NCBI GenBank assembly: GCA_964583615.1 | Contig: CAZOWM010000057.1 | Span: 1-18,310, forward strand | Reading direction: 5' to 3' | Origin: CAZOWM01 sp964583615 | GTDB taxonomy: Bacteria > Spirochaetota > B62-G9 > DRHN01 | DNA length: 18,310 nt | Part shown: positions 1 to 7,034 of the stretch, one piece after another | Numbering within the stretch: the stretch's first letter is position 1 | How the letters are laid out: every line of letters begins with the position of its first letter | The notes under the pieces: generated by a model | Told to the model about the DNA's origin: nothing | The model's database searches: none | What the model saw: only the letters and a program-made list of their open reading frames with translations | Made by a program: the position numbers and the translations under genes

Positions 1-1
1 C

Positions 2-640
2 CTGCCGAATCGGACGAAGAAATATGGGAAGGTTGTGGAGCTTGTGGGGAGGCTGAAGGAGAAGTATCCGAAGGCATCGAAATTGTACACGGCGGAAGTG
101 ATTCCTGAGGAGGGCAAGGCGGCGGATGATCCGGGTCTCGTAGCGGTAGATATCGTGTGGGAGAAGAAAGCAGGGTTATATGAAGAGGAGACGGGGCGGG
201 AAGGGAGCTATGTGCTCAGGACGGATCGAATGGATCTGAGTGACAAGGAGATATGGGAAACCTACAACATGCTGCGGCAAATAGAGTATGCCTTCAAGAG
301 CATGAAGTCGTGCCTTGGGCTGAGGCCCAACTTTCATCAGGTTGAGGGGCGGGTTGATACGCATATGTTTATTTCGGTGCTGGCCTATCACCTGCTGCAC
401 ATCATAGAGTATCGGCTGTGTCAGAAGGGGGATCATCGGAGCTGGCAAACGATACGCACTGTTCTCAAAACCCATGAGCGGTTGACGATTGGGTACAAGC
501 AGAAGGAGGAGGATGGAACGGTACGCCAACGGTATGTCCGCATTAATTCGACAGTAGAGCCCGAGCACATGGAGATATACCGAAAGCTTGGTCTTTCGGG
601 CGTACCGCTTCCGAGGAAGAGAATAGCGATAAATCAGTAG
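2..640 (+). mobile_element. IS1634/IS4-like transposase, C-terminal part (partial)
   Basis: The reading frame is open from the first bases of the window, so this is the 3' end of a longer gene; the N-terminal catalytic aspartates lie outside. The last third of the visible protein carries a DDE transposase signature of the IS4/IS1634 type: a Tyr, then Arg three residues on, then the catalytic Glu in RQIEYAFKSMK (Glu codon 284-286) followed by Lys seven residues later. Next comes LGLRPNFHQVEGRVDTH and a hydrophobic stretch LAYHLLHIIEYRL, as in IS1634-family proteins. The frame ends at TAG 638-640. An AT-rich palindrome of 8-bp arms lies just after the stop, but I could not identify the terminal inverted repeat or a target duplication because the left end is missing. 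Whether the element is intact cannot be judged from this window. Confidence 0.85.
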
Positions 641-749
641 TGACGAAAAATTAAATTAATTTTCTTAGATAGCAAGAATTCAATCTTAAAATTGGTGAAC
701 TGAGGTTAAGCGTTGGATGGGTCAATTTCTGAGCGGTGTGTCCAACATT

Positions 750-1202
750 CTACTGGCGGTAATAGAGATGGTACTTGACATGATTCTCATCTATTTCAGC
801 AGGAAAGTCTCCTGTTATCGAAATATATTCCCAGACGTTTCCAGAATTGCTGAACTTGTCAAGCTCGTAACCTGATGGCTTTCCTTCAACAATTACTCCT
901 GGCCATACATGCGTCTTATACCATATGTTTCCTTCAGAGTCGGTCCACTTGTCAACTATTATAAAATGACCGATCCCAGCTTTCTCTGTATCTGCTATCC
1001 TGAAATAACCATCAAAAGTGCCATTAGAGCGTATCACCAATCTCGCCAAGAATGGATGGGAATTGTATTCCTCATTTATCCATGTGCCGGAAAAAAATCT
1101 ATAGTCTTTTTTGCTCACTTTCTTTGCAGTTGCACAACCTCCAAAGACCAATAGTGTCACGAAAACGAGAATCGAGATTGATACGTACATTCTGGCCTTC
1201 AT
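750..1202 (-). CDS. Small predicted lipoprotein of unknown function (150 aa)
   Basis: The ATG at 1202 is chosen because a GGAGG lies about 8 bases upstream; the frame also extends upstream to 1256, but without a ribosome site. The N-terminus has a positively charged start, a hydrophobic core (residues 8-20) and a lipobox VFGGC with Cys23, so the product is predicted to be exported, lipidated and membrane-anchored. F at -3 is slightly unusual for a lipobox. The mature part has a pattern of short beta strands with many aromatics (FFSGTWINEEY near residues 34-44, WVYI-like strands at the end). The first of these resembles the start of lipocalin-like or META-type small beta domains, but I do not recognise a named family. 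It stands alone, convergent with the transposase remnant, with its own promoter at 1255-1263. Confidence 0.75.
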   Translation of the reverse strand: MKARMYVSISILVFVTLLVFGGCATAKKVSKKDYRFFSGTWINEEYNSHPFLARLVIRSNGTFDGYFRIADTEKAGIGHFIIVDKWTDSEGNIWYKTHVWPGVIVEGKPSGYELDKFSNSGNVWEYISITGDFPAEIDENHVKYHLYYRQ

Positions 1203-1517
1203 TTTCCTGCCTCCTTTCAATAATATTAAAGGGTAAAAAAACCGACAAATCAACATTATAGCACAATTAAAGGATATCTAGAATAACTTTATTTTCATTT
1301 ATTCTTGAATATCTCCAAGAGGGTTGGATATTACTTACATTTCTTCCTGAAAATTTCTTATTTTTTCCTGCCAATTTTACAAAATGTACGTTATTGTGTT
1401 AAAAAAATGACTTGAGTAAAAAGACGGTTTTAATAAAAATATATATATAAAAATTGTACTCCCTGATCCGCTGCCAGTGATAAAATAAGAAACGTATATC
1501 TCACAAAGGAATATAGT
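1203..1517. other. AT-rich divergent intergenic region
   Basis: These 315 bases separate the lipoprotein gene (minus) and the ferric reductase gene (plus). I see no coding frame. The region holds the lipoprotein promoter and a very AT-rich block at 1380-1455, including an alternating TA run near 1440-1450, probably carrying the reductase promoter; no convincing -35/-10 pair stands out. The reductase ribosome site AAAGGA is at the right end, 7 bases before its ATG. Confidence 0.6.
1255..1263 (-). promoter_or_regulatory. Extended -10 promoter for the lipoprotein gene
   Basis: On the minus strand the bases read TGC followed by a perfect TATAAT, which is an extended -10 element (TGnTATAAT). It lies about 50 bases upstream of the lipoprotein ATG. 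There is no good -35 hexamer 16-18 bases upstream, which fits an extended -10 promoter. It is a sequence match only. Confidence 0.5.
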
Positions 1518-2858
1518 ATGAAACGATCGAAAGCTCTCTTTCTTGCACGCGTTTCAGCCATATGCGCATATGCGGCTGTTGTTCTAGCGCCGGCGCTCGT
1601 CATCTATATCATTTCCTCCCGTGCAGCGCAGCGCACGTTTTTCCTGCAGGTGGGCCTGGTTTCTTCGCTTCTCGCGTTTCCGATGCTTGCGCTGCAACCG
1701 GTGCTCTCCGCCCGGATGAAGTGGCTGGACCGCCTGTTCGGCCTTGACAGAATCTATGCCTTTCACAAAGCCATGGCAATCACTTCCGGTGTGCTGATAC
1801 TTATCCACCCCGTCGCGTTGTCGCTGGACAGTATGGATCTATACCTTTTCACGAGCCTGTACTTGCCGTGGAATATTCAGTTTGGAAAGCTGGGATTCCT
1901 CATACTGCTCGTTTTGATTATTGCAGCTTTCCTTCACCGTGTTGTTCACCGTACATATGAGAGGTGGCGCTGGCTTCACAATCTCCTCGCACTCGTTCTT
2001 CTGGCGGTGGGAATCATTCATGCAGTGCAGTCCGGTCGCGACATGACTTCTGCACCCATGCAGCTGATTTTTTACGCTCTGCTGGCAATGGGGATTGGAT
2101 TCTACATGGCTCACAAATTGATCGGACCGGCACGCAGGAAAAAACGCCACTTTGCTGTTGTCGAGGTGGCAAGTGAGAATAACCGTGTGTGGACTGTCAC
2201 CTTAAAACCGTCTCCCGTAGCACGGTCAATGAGGCATCTCCCCGGGCAGTTTCAGTTCATCACTCCCAAAGGCTGCGAAGGACTACCCGATGAAGAGCAT
2301 CCCTTTACCATATCCTCCTACTACCCGGAAAACGACGTACATGCCTCCACCATAAAGGAGTCAGGAGACTTTACATCCTTCATCAGCCGGCTTCGGCCTG
2401 GTGATCGTGTAACCGTGCAGGGGCCATTCGGGCGCTTCTCCTATCTGCTGTACCCGGATGAAAAAGAGTTCGTATTCATTGCCGGAGGGATCGGCATTAC
2501 TCCATTCATGAGCATGCTCCGGCACATGGCGTTCTCAAAGACGGAAGTTCCCGTTTCCCTCTTCTACGCCAACCGAACAGAGGAAGACATCACTTTTCTC
2601 GAGGAGCTTGATCGCATAGCCCGCAGCAAGACTCCGAAGCTCACAGTTGTGCACGTTTTGGAATCTCAACCGACAGAATGGCAGCATGAGACCGGCCGGA
2701 TCAGCCGGGAGATGCTCGAAAGACAGCTTGACGGCAACATCGACAGGAAGGCATTCTACATTTGCGGACCTCCCCCAATGATGCGTAAAATGATGGAAAT
2801 TGTCCGCCAATTTGGAGTGCCGAGGCGACACATTCACTGGGAACGCTTTGCGCTGTAG
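1518..2858 (+). CDS. Membrane ferric reductase/NADPH oxidase-like flavocytochrome
   Basis: A 446-residue protein with the domain order of the FRE/NOX superfamily. The N-terminal half (about residues 10-200) is hydrophobic with several membrane helices and contains two His pairs with identical 13-residue spacing, H83/H97 and H154/H168, the pattern that binds two b hemes. The cytoplasmic half has an FAD-binding motif HPFTISS (261-267), a nucleotide-binding loop GGIGITP (323-329), a CGPPPMM motif (416-422) and ends in WERFAL, close to the family's conserved aromatic C-terminus. It should pass electrons from NAD(P)H through FAD and heme across the membrane to Fe(III), oxygen or another acceptor; the acceptor cannot be told from sequence. 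The start ATG has AAAGGA 7 bases upstream. It appears monocistronic and full length. Confidence 0.9.
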   Translation: MKRSKALFLARVSAICAYAAVVLAPALVIYIISSRAAQRTFFLQVGLVSSLLAFPMLALQPVLSARMKWLDRLFGLDRIYAFHKAMAITSGVLILIHPVALSLDSMDLYLFTSLYLPWNIQFGKLGFLILLVLIIAAFLHRVVHRTYERWRWLHNLLALVLLAVGIIHAVQSGRDMTSAPMQLIFYALLAMGIGFYMAHKLIGPARRKKRHFAVVEVASENNRVWTVTLKPSPVARSMRHLPGQFQFITPKGCEGLPDEEHPFTISSYYPENDVHASTIKESGDFTSFISRLRPGDRVTVQGPFGRFSYLLYPDEKEFVFIAGGIGITPFMSMLRHMAFSKTEVPVSLFYANRTEEDITFLEELDRIARSKTPKLTVVHVLESQPTEWQHETGRISREMLERQLDGNIDRKAFYICGPPPMMRKMMEIVRQFGVPRRHIHWERFAL

Positions 2859-2859
2859 T

Positions 2860-2889
2860 GTGCTCCTTCTCAACTGAGCACTGGAGCAC
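2860..2889 (+). repeat. Stem-loop just after the ferric reductase stop
   Basis: Two 7-base arms, GTGCTCC and GGAGCAC, pair perfectly around a 16-base loop that itself contains CTCA/TGAG. It begins 2 bases after the stop codon. A run of A, not T, follows on the plus strand, so it is not a standard intrinsic terminator for the reductase. It could protect the mRNA 3' end. On the minus strand the matching T run precedes the stem. Confidence 0.4.
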
Positions 2890-2933
2890 GAGCAAAAAAA
2901 GTCCCCCGGCCAAAAGCAGACAGGCTCTATAGC

Positions 2934-3011
2934 TTACAGTGTGATATCCCCCTTTGCTTCAGCCTCTATCACATGCACTTTTGTGAAATTGTCCTGAGGC
3001 CCGTATGCAAG
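2934..3011 (-). CDS. C-terminal tail of an unknown protein, cut by the sequence gap
   Basis: On the minus strand an open frame enters from the N gap and ends at TAA (2934-2936), giving 25 residues that read like normal protein (PQDNFTKVHVIEAEAKGD near the end). The other frames here look poor. After the stop the minus strand has a GC-rich block and a T run of seven (2894-2900), which could act as a terminator. The family cannot be recognised from such a short tail. If real, a minus-strand gene lies inside the gap between the reductase and the DUF2148 gene. Confidence 0.4.
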   Translation of the reverse strand, partial: LAYGPQDNFTKVHVIEAEAKGDITL

Positions 3012-3111
3012 NNNNNNNNNNNNNNNNNNNNNNNNNNNNNNNNNNNNNNNNNNNNNNNNNNNNNNNNNNNNNNNNNNNNNNNNNNNNNNNNNNNNNNNNN
3101 NNNNNNNNNNN
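3012..3111. other. Assembly gap (100 N)
   Basis: Exactly 100 undetermined bases, the same length as the second gap in this window. Such round lengths are normally placeholders, so the true distance is unknown. Confidence 0.95.
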
Positions 3112-3167
3112 CTTTACTATTCACGTTTTTATGCTACCATGTGACAAAACCGGAATGGAGTGTGACA

Positions 3168-3695
3168 ATGGCAATCGAGTATGAACACATTCAAAAAAGC
3201 GTACTGCAGCAGGTTGCGGAACAGATGTGCGTTGCTGCCAGGACAGCGCCGAAAACACGCGGAAGGGACCACCTCATCATAAAAATTCTGGACTCACCAG
3301 AAAAAGAACCGGTAATGGCGAAGATGAAGGAGATCGCCGAGCGAGACTCGCTTCCCTTCTGTGCGAGGGACGCGGAGAACATAAAAAACGCCGAATACAT
3401 GGTGCTCATCGGAACAAAAAAAGAGACCCTTGGCCTCAACTGCGGGTTTTGCGGATTTCCGACCTGTGATGAGCTGGAGAAAGCAGGTGGTGTGTGCGCT
3501 TTTAACTCCATAGACCTCGGGATCGCACTCGGCTCATGCGCGTCACTCGCGGCACTGTATCACATCGACAACCGTCTCATGTTTTCGATCGGGAAGGCCG
3601 CAGTTGAGTGCGGCATGCTCGGGAGCGCGGCTGTTCAGGCGATCGGCATCCCACTTTCGGCCACAGGGAAAAACCCCTTTTTCGACAGGAAATAA
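3168..3695 (+). CDS. DUF2148 ferredoxin-domain protein
   Basis: A 175-residue soluble protein starting at the ATG at 3168, with GGAG 7 bases upstream. It matches the DUF2148/COG4739 family, annotated as an uncharacterised ferredoxin-domain protein. Residues 90-110 hold four Cys (C92, C95, C100, C110) in a Cx2Cx4Cx9C arrangement within NCGFCGFPTC, typical of a [4Fe-4S] site. Further Cys occur at 21, 65, 124 and 148. The segment GIALGSCASLAA (118-129) is also characteristic. The family is common in anaerobes and is presumed to have a redox role, but no reaction is established. A 12-base motif 17 bases before the start is shared with the aldo/keto reductase gene (see findings). The upstream context is lost in the gap. 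Confidence 0.85.
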   Translation: MAIEYEHIQKSVLQQVAEQMCVAARTAPKTRGRDHLIIKILDSPEKEPVMAKMKEIAERDSLPFCARDAENIKNAEYMVLIGTKKETLGLNCGFCGFPTCDELEKAGGVCAFNSIDLGIALGSCASLAALYHIDNRLMFSIGKAAVECGMLGSAAVQAIGIPLSATGKNPFFDRK

Positions 3696-3965
3696 GATAC
3701 CGGGTTCCATTTTCTTATTCCACTTTCATTATGATAAAGAGGAAGATTCAGCTGCTCCTATAGAGACGATCACAGCATTAAAAGTGAATCTGCCTCCTTT
3801 ATGAAGAAAAAAGGTTTTTCCTTCTGGCTGCTTTCGTGTATACATATATAGAGCATTCTGCGCTGAGCGTCTCTACAGCACCCTTCTCATTCATAAAAAA
3901 ATGATATATTTTTTTCCTTATGAGGATATACTATAAATATCATATACAGCAATAATTACTATAAA

Positions 3966-4243
3966 ATGCCTGGAAGAAATCAATATAACGTGCCCCGCAT
4001 CTTGATCATCGATGACGAAAAGGCAATGTACCTTTCTTAAAAAAGCTCCTCCAAAAACATAATTTCAAACCCAGTACAGCAAATTCTGCAAAAGAAGGGC
4101 TGAATCTCATTCAGCAGAACAGTTTTGATTTGATACTTTGTGATATTGTGATGCCCGATATGAGCGGTCTTGTATTTCTTTCAAAAATCGCAGGGAGAAT
4201 CCCGGTCATAATGATGAAATCAGACCTCATCATGAGCCATTAA
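3966..4243 (+). pseudogene. Frameshifted, truncated response-regulator receiver domain
   Basis: The frame from ATG 3966 begins with RILIIDDEKAM, the first strand and acidic pocket of a CheY-like receiver, and hits a stop at 4038. In another frame, from 4034 to the stop at 4241, the domain continues: FLKKLLQKHNF, then LILCDIVMPDMSGL with the phosphoacceptor Asp in the CDIVMPDMSG motif, then KIAGRIPVIMM. Restoring one missing base around 4029-4033 joins the halves with correct receiver spacing (M, three residues, L, two residues, LL). The protein then stops where the conserved T/S, Lys and last two helices should follow, so the C-terminal third and any output domain are absent. It is either a decayed gene or one damaged by sequence error. 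There is no good ribosome site before the ATG. Confidence 0.75.
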
Positions 4244-4265
4244 TACATTTATACTCTTTCTCTGT

Positions 4266-4564
4266 GTGAAATATCGACCCAAGCTGAACATTTCAAAAGC
4301 TTGTATAATTATTTCGAAAATCCGCCGTGGTGTCTTTGAAGTTATCCTCGAGGCTTTTGATTCTCAGCTTGGAGATACGGCCCTTTTCTATGCTCACCTT
4401 CCAGTCGCCGATATATATCGTTTTTTGATGAATTGAAAGACGGAGCGGCAAAAATTGGTATGATACTCACATCGCCGGGTTCCTACACTCTATCTCACCT
4501 TCATTTTTTGTCAAAGCAAATCACTTTTCTCGTTCAGCGGGATAGGTTATACTTTTTGAAATGA
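4266..4564 (+). pseudogene. Frameshifted coding remnant, possibly ClpP/SDH-protease-like
   Basis: Two plus-strand frames join naturally if one T is restored in the T6 run at 4421-4426. The first (open at least from GTG 4266) reads GVFEVILEAFDSQLGDTALF and on to DIYRF. The second reads FDELKDGAAKIGMILTSPGS and ends at TGA 4562-4564. The order of a small helix, a strand, a further helix and a strand ending in SPG resembles the start of the serine-dehydrogenase-proteinase/ClpP-like fold, where a hydrophobic strand leads into an (H/T/S)PGG loop. That resemblance is from memory and weak. The start is uncertain because no ribosome site is visible. Confidence 0.4.
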
Positions 4565-4570
4565 GTGACC

Positions 4571-4679
4571 ATGGAAAAAAAGGTATTCATCGCAGCCACC
4601 GAGCAGGGGAGCAGATGTCATCGATATCGTGTACACGATAGCCATAACCGCTATACAGGCACAACAGTGTGCTCGCTGA
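4571..4679 (+). pseudogene. Possible third small frameshifted remnant
   Basis: After the previous remnant, ATG 4571 opens MEKKVFIAATEQG. Shifting frame at about 4609-4614 continues with DVIDIVYTIAITAIQAQQ to TGA 4677. The joined peptide looks protein-like, but it is short and unrecognised. It may be the continuation of the preceding gene or chance. Confidence 0.2.
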
Positions 4680-4809
4680 AAACCGCAATTTTTTTCATCT
4701 ATTGCCTCAAAAAAATATCTAAAGTGGTGTATACTATTAAGTAAAGTAAAAGGGCCGATGAGGTCCGTCTGTAACATGAGCATTCATCACACTCCTTTGG
4801 AGCATGAAA

Positions 4810-5139
4810 ATGGATCATCTATGCATATGCTCGACCCGGGGGTTTTTCCTTGTACAGGTAAAAATATACAAGTGGAGCTCCAAGAGCGAAACACTTACAT
4901 ATGAAGACAGTTTTATCGGTGAAGACGATCTCAGAATACACCTCAACCCGGAATACGGGAACATGATAGAAGTCCAGCTCATGCCGCACATACCGAACCA
5001 GGGTTCAATTGTCTTCTTCGAAGATCGGGACAATCCAAACAACTACTCTGTAATGGGATTTGCCTCAAAAGACAAGGCACTCAAACTGTGTGTGCTGAAA
5101 AACAATCACAAATCAGCCGTGGAAAGCTACATAGATTAA
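4810..5139 (+). CDS. Hypothetical protein (109 aa)
   Basis: I do not recognise a family. The ATG at 4810 is preferred over the one at 4804 because GGAG at 4799-4802 sits 7 bases before it and only 1 base before the other. The first 14 residues (rich in Cys and His) look unlike the rest. From about VQVKIYKW onward the protein is soluble, with acidic patches (YEDSFIGEDD) and alternating strands, and resembles a small alpha/beta domain. Since it directly follows an island of broken genes, the N-terminus may be a fusion or truncation product. The next gene begins 49 bases downstream on the same strand, so the two may be co-transcribed. Confidence 0.55.
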   Translation: MDHLCICSTRGFFLVQVKIYKWSSKSETLTYEDSFIGEDDLRIHLNPEYGNMIEVQLMPHIPNQGSIVFFEDRDNPNNYSVMGFASKDKALKLCVLKNNHKSAVESYID

Positions 5140-5188
5140 CAGAGTAGGGGTTCCCGAGACCTTTTCACACTCATATACAGGAGGGAAA

Positions 5189-5464
5189 ATGGAAGCAAGT
5201 GATATGGATAGAGTATATGCAGAATTAATCAATCGAGCGCTAGAAAAATACTGCAAAGAAATGGGATTCGAGGCCTACCTGGACTACGAATTTCTTGTTT
5301 TTTACGCAACGAAAGATGATGACCAAAAAGCGGTTGGAGCGATAAGCGGTTCGTTGAACGCTGATTTTATCGACGGAGTCGCTTCATTGTTGTCACAGAT
5401 AAAAAACAGCATGGAAAATGGCAATCAGGGAAACGATCAGGGCCTGGTTGACCACATGCCGTGA
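5189..5464 (+). CDS. Hypothetical acidic protein (91 aa)
   Basis: Not recognised. It has a strong ribosome site (AGGAGGG, 4 bases before the ATG), so it is very likely expressed. The protein is soluble and acidic. It starts with a helix (MDRVYAELINRALEKYCKE), has a central hydrophobic strand (YEFLVFYATKD) and a second helix (GVASLLSQIKN), then a polar Asn/Gln/Gly-rich tail. The size and fold pattern suggest a small regulatory or adaptor protein, but that is speculation. It lies 49 bases after another small unknown gene in the same direction and converges with the ATL gene. Confidence 0.7.
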   Translation: MEASDMDRVYAELINRALEKYCKEMGFEAYLDYEFLVFYATKDDDQKAVGAISGSLNADFIDGVASLLSQIKNSMENGNQGNDQGLVDHMP

Positions 5465-5465
5465 C

Positions 5466-5497
5466 AAAAAAACCTCTCCATGCCCTCCAGGGGAGCC
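5466..5497 (-). terminator. Probable intrinsic terminator of the thioesterase-MFS-ATL operon
   Basis: On the minus strand, 2 bases after the ATL stop, there is a GC-rich block with CTCC and GGAG arms that can pair, followed by AGG and seven T. The T run is convincing. The stem is short with alternative pairings, so the exact fold is uncertain. Confidence 0.45.
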
Positions 5498-5499
5498 AC

Positions 5500-5817
5500 T
5501 TATGTATCAACGTGTGGATCCCACAGGTATCTTTCAAGGTTTATGGACCCGTCTTCTCTGAACACGATCCCTTCAGTTTGCAGAAGCGCTTTCTGTCGCT
5601 CGTAGCCCTGATTCGGCTTCAACGAAATACGCCCCCTGCTGTTGATCACTCGATGCCACGGAAGATTGCATTTCCTGGATGAAGAGTGAAGAACCCATGC
5701 CACCTGGCGCGCTGCCCTGTGATTGCCTGCACATGCCGCAACCTGTACATACGTTACGACTCTGCCTGCAGGGATTTTTTTTACCGTATCCTTTACTCTC
5801 TCTGTAAATACGGTCAC
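5500..5817 (-). CDS. Alkyltransferase-like protein (ATL), MGMT family without the acceptor Cys
   Basis: A 105-residue protein equal to the DNA-binding domain of O6-alkylguanine-DNA alkyltransferase. The active-site motif, normally PCHR, is PWHR (residues 53-56), the hallmark of ATL proteins such as E. coli YbaZ. These bind and flip O6-alkylguanine but cannot remove the alkyl group; they flag the lesion for nucleotide excision repair. Other family features are visible: GRVVTY (18-23) with the conserved Tyr, the recognition helix and Arg finger in HRAARQVAW (33-41), and GRISLK (62-67). The start is GTG at 5817, with AGGAGGG 4 bases upstream. It overlaps the stop of the MFS gene as GTGA, so translation is probably coupled. 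A longer upstream extension of the frame is a shadow of the MFS gene. Confidence 0.9.
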   Translation of the reverse strand: MTVFTERVKDTVKKIPAGRVVTYVQVAACAGNHRAARQVAWVLHSSSRKCNLPWHRVINSRGRISLKPNQGYERQKALLQTEGIVFREDGSINLERYLWDPHVDT

Positions 5818-6995
5818 GGTTCCCTCCTGCTGTTCCGCACACTCTTCACGACGAGAAGGGAGAGGCCGATGATGAGGAAGTTTACGGCGATGAAAAACAC
5901 GAAGGCTCCTCGAAGTCCTGCTGCTTCTGCAATAAGTGAGAAAATGAAGGGAAAGGTAAAAGAACCGATCCCGCCTCCTGTTGAGGCAAATCCAACCGCG
6001 ATACCGTGTCTGAAGTACCTGCCGACAAGAGACATCACCACTGGATAGATACCTGAAAACCCAAGCCCTGTAAAAAATACGAACACTCCCGCCCACAGAA
6101 AGTGATTCGACAGTACTGTTGAAAGAAGAAACAGCGCACATCCGCAGGCAAGGACCAGAAGAAACTGTTCCTGGCGCAGTAATTTGTTTATCACGGAAAT
6201 GGAGAACCGTCCGGTAAATATTCCGACCCAGAGCACTGAAACCAGGAATGCAGCGGTCGCGGTCTGAGTTTCGTGTACCTTTACAAAGTATTCCGATATC
6301 CAGCTCGTGACACCGACTTCAGAGCCCACATAAAGGAGGAGGATGAAGAAAAAAAGGAGCATGAGAGGATCAAGAAGAATCCGCCTGTTTTTGTTTTTCT
6401 GGGTGCCCGCATCATCCTCATCGTCGATAAACGGCACAGGGAGCACGGAAACAGCCATTCCCACGATAATCAGACCGACGAGCCTGAAAACAAGATTCAG
6501 GTGCATGCCCGCACGAATGAAGCTTCCGACCGCCATCGGCCCTAAAACCGCCCCTATACAAAATGTTGAGTGCATCAAACTCATGAGCCTGCTTTCATCG
6601 CGCCTTTCTATCTTGATGACCTCATAATTGGGCACGACTTCCATTGCTCCCTGTCCAAAGCCGATAAAAAAGTGAAATGCCATGTTAAGCGTACTTGAAG
6701 GAAAGCGCGCGAAAAAAAGGAGTGCCGCCGCCTCAACGAGCAGCCCGACAACCAGTACGCGCTTTGCACCCATGAGGTGCACGAGAAAACCGCATAGAAA
6801 GGTCGATAAAAAATACCCGACGGATCCTGCCGCAAGCACAACGCCCGTCACCGTGTAGCTCCAGCCAAACGTACGTATGATCTCCGGAATACTCGCGCCA
6901 ACGATCGTCAGCGTTACACCGAACAACATGAAGTTGAAAAGCAGGAGTATATAAAGCCTGCGCTTGTGCGCAGCAAGATCATCAAACATTCTCAT
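5814..6995 (-). CDS. MFS transporter
   Basis: A 393-residue integral membrane protein with about 12 hydrophobic segments in two halves separated by a charged loop (DDEDDAGTQKNKNRR, near residues 194-208). The major facilitator motif between helices 2 and 3 is recognisable as GFLVHLMGAKR (69-79), with His where Asp is usual. The N-terminus begins MRMFDD and has GAAGGGG-type purines upstream. The substrate cannot be inferred from sequence. The gene lies 39 bases after the thioesterase and overlaps the ATL gene by 4 bases, so all three probably share the promoter at 7886-7914. If the pairing with the thioesterase is functional, a fatty acid or acyl product might be exported, but this is only inference. 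Confidence 0.85.
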   Translation of the reverse strand: MRMFDDLAAHKRRLYILLLFNFMLFGVTLTIVGASIPEIIRTFGWSYTVTGVVLAAGSVGYFLSTFLCGFLVHLMGAKRVLVVGLLVEAAALLFFARFPSSTLNMAFHFFIGFGQGAMEVVPNYEVIKIERRDESRLMSLMHSTFCIGAVLGPMAVGSFIRAGMHLNLVFRLVGLIIVGMAVSVLPVPFIDDEDDAGTQKNKNRRILLDPLMLLFFFILLLYVGSEVGVTSWISEYFVKVHETQTATAAFLVSVLWVGIFTGRFSISVINKLLRQEQFLLVLACGCALFLLSTVLSNHFLWAGVFVFFTGLGFSGIYPVVMSLVGRYFRHGIAVGFASTGGGIGSFTFPFIFSLIAEAAGLRGAFVFFIAVNFLIIGLSLLVVKSVRNSRREP

Positions 6996-7034
6996 CTCTT
7001 TTCCCCTTCGTAAAACGAGGTGTAAATACCGGAT

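Larger units (their letters stand above)
3696..4803. other. AT-rich island with gene remnants and no intact gene
   Basis: About 1.1 kb without an intact gene. From 3696 to 3965 I see no convincing coding frame. There is an AT-only inverted repeat at 3895-3915 (AAAAAAAT, 5-base loop, ATTTTTTT) and a TATAAA-like block near 3930. From 3966 on there are broken coding frames on the plus strand, listed separately. From 4680 to 4803 I see nothing clear apart from the ribosome site of the following gene. Confidence 0.6.

Noticed and set aside
4547..4783. Minus-strand 78-residue frame in the decayed island
   Set aside because: It lies opposite the more protein-like plus-strand remnants and has no recognisable motif or ribosome site.
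5818..6141. N-terminal extension of the ATL frame giving a 213-residue protein
   Set aside because: The extension lies fully inside the MFS gene on another frame and reads as low-complexity Arg/Ser sequence. A GTG with AGGAGGG at 5817 gives a normal-sized ATL.
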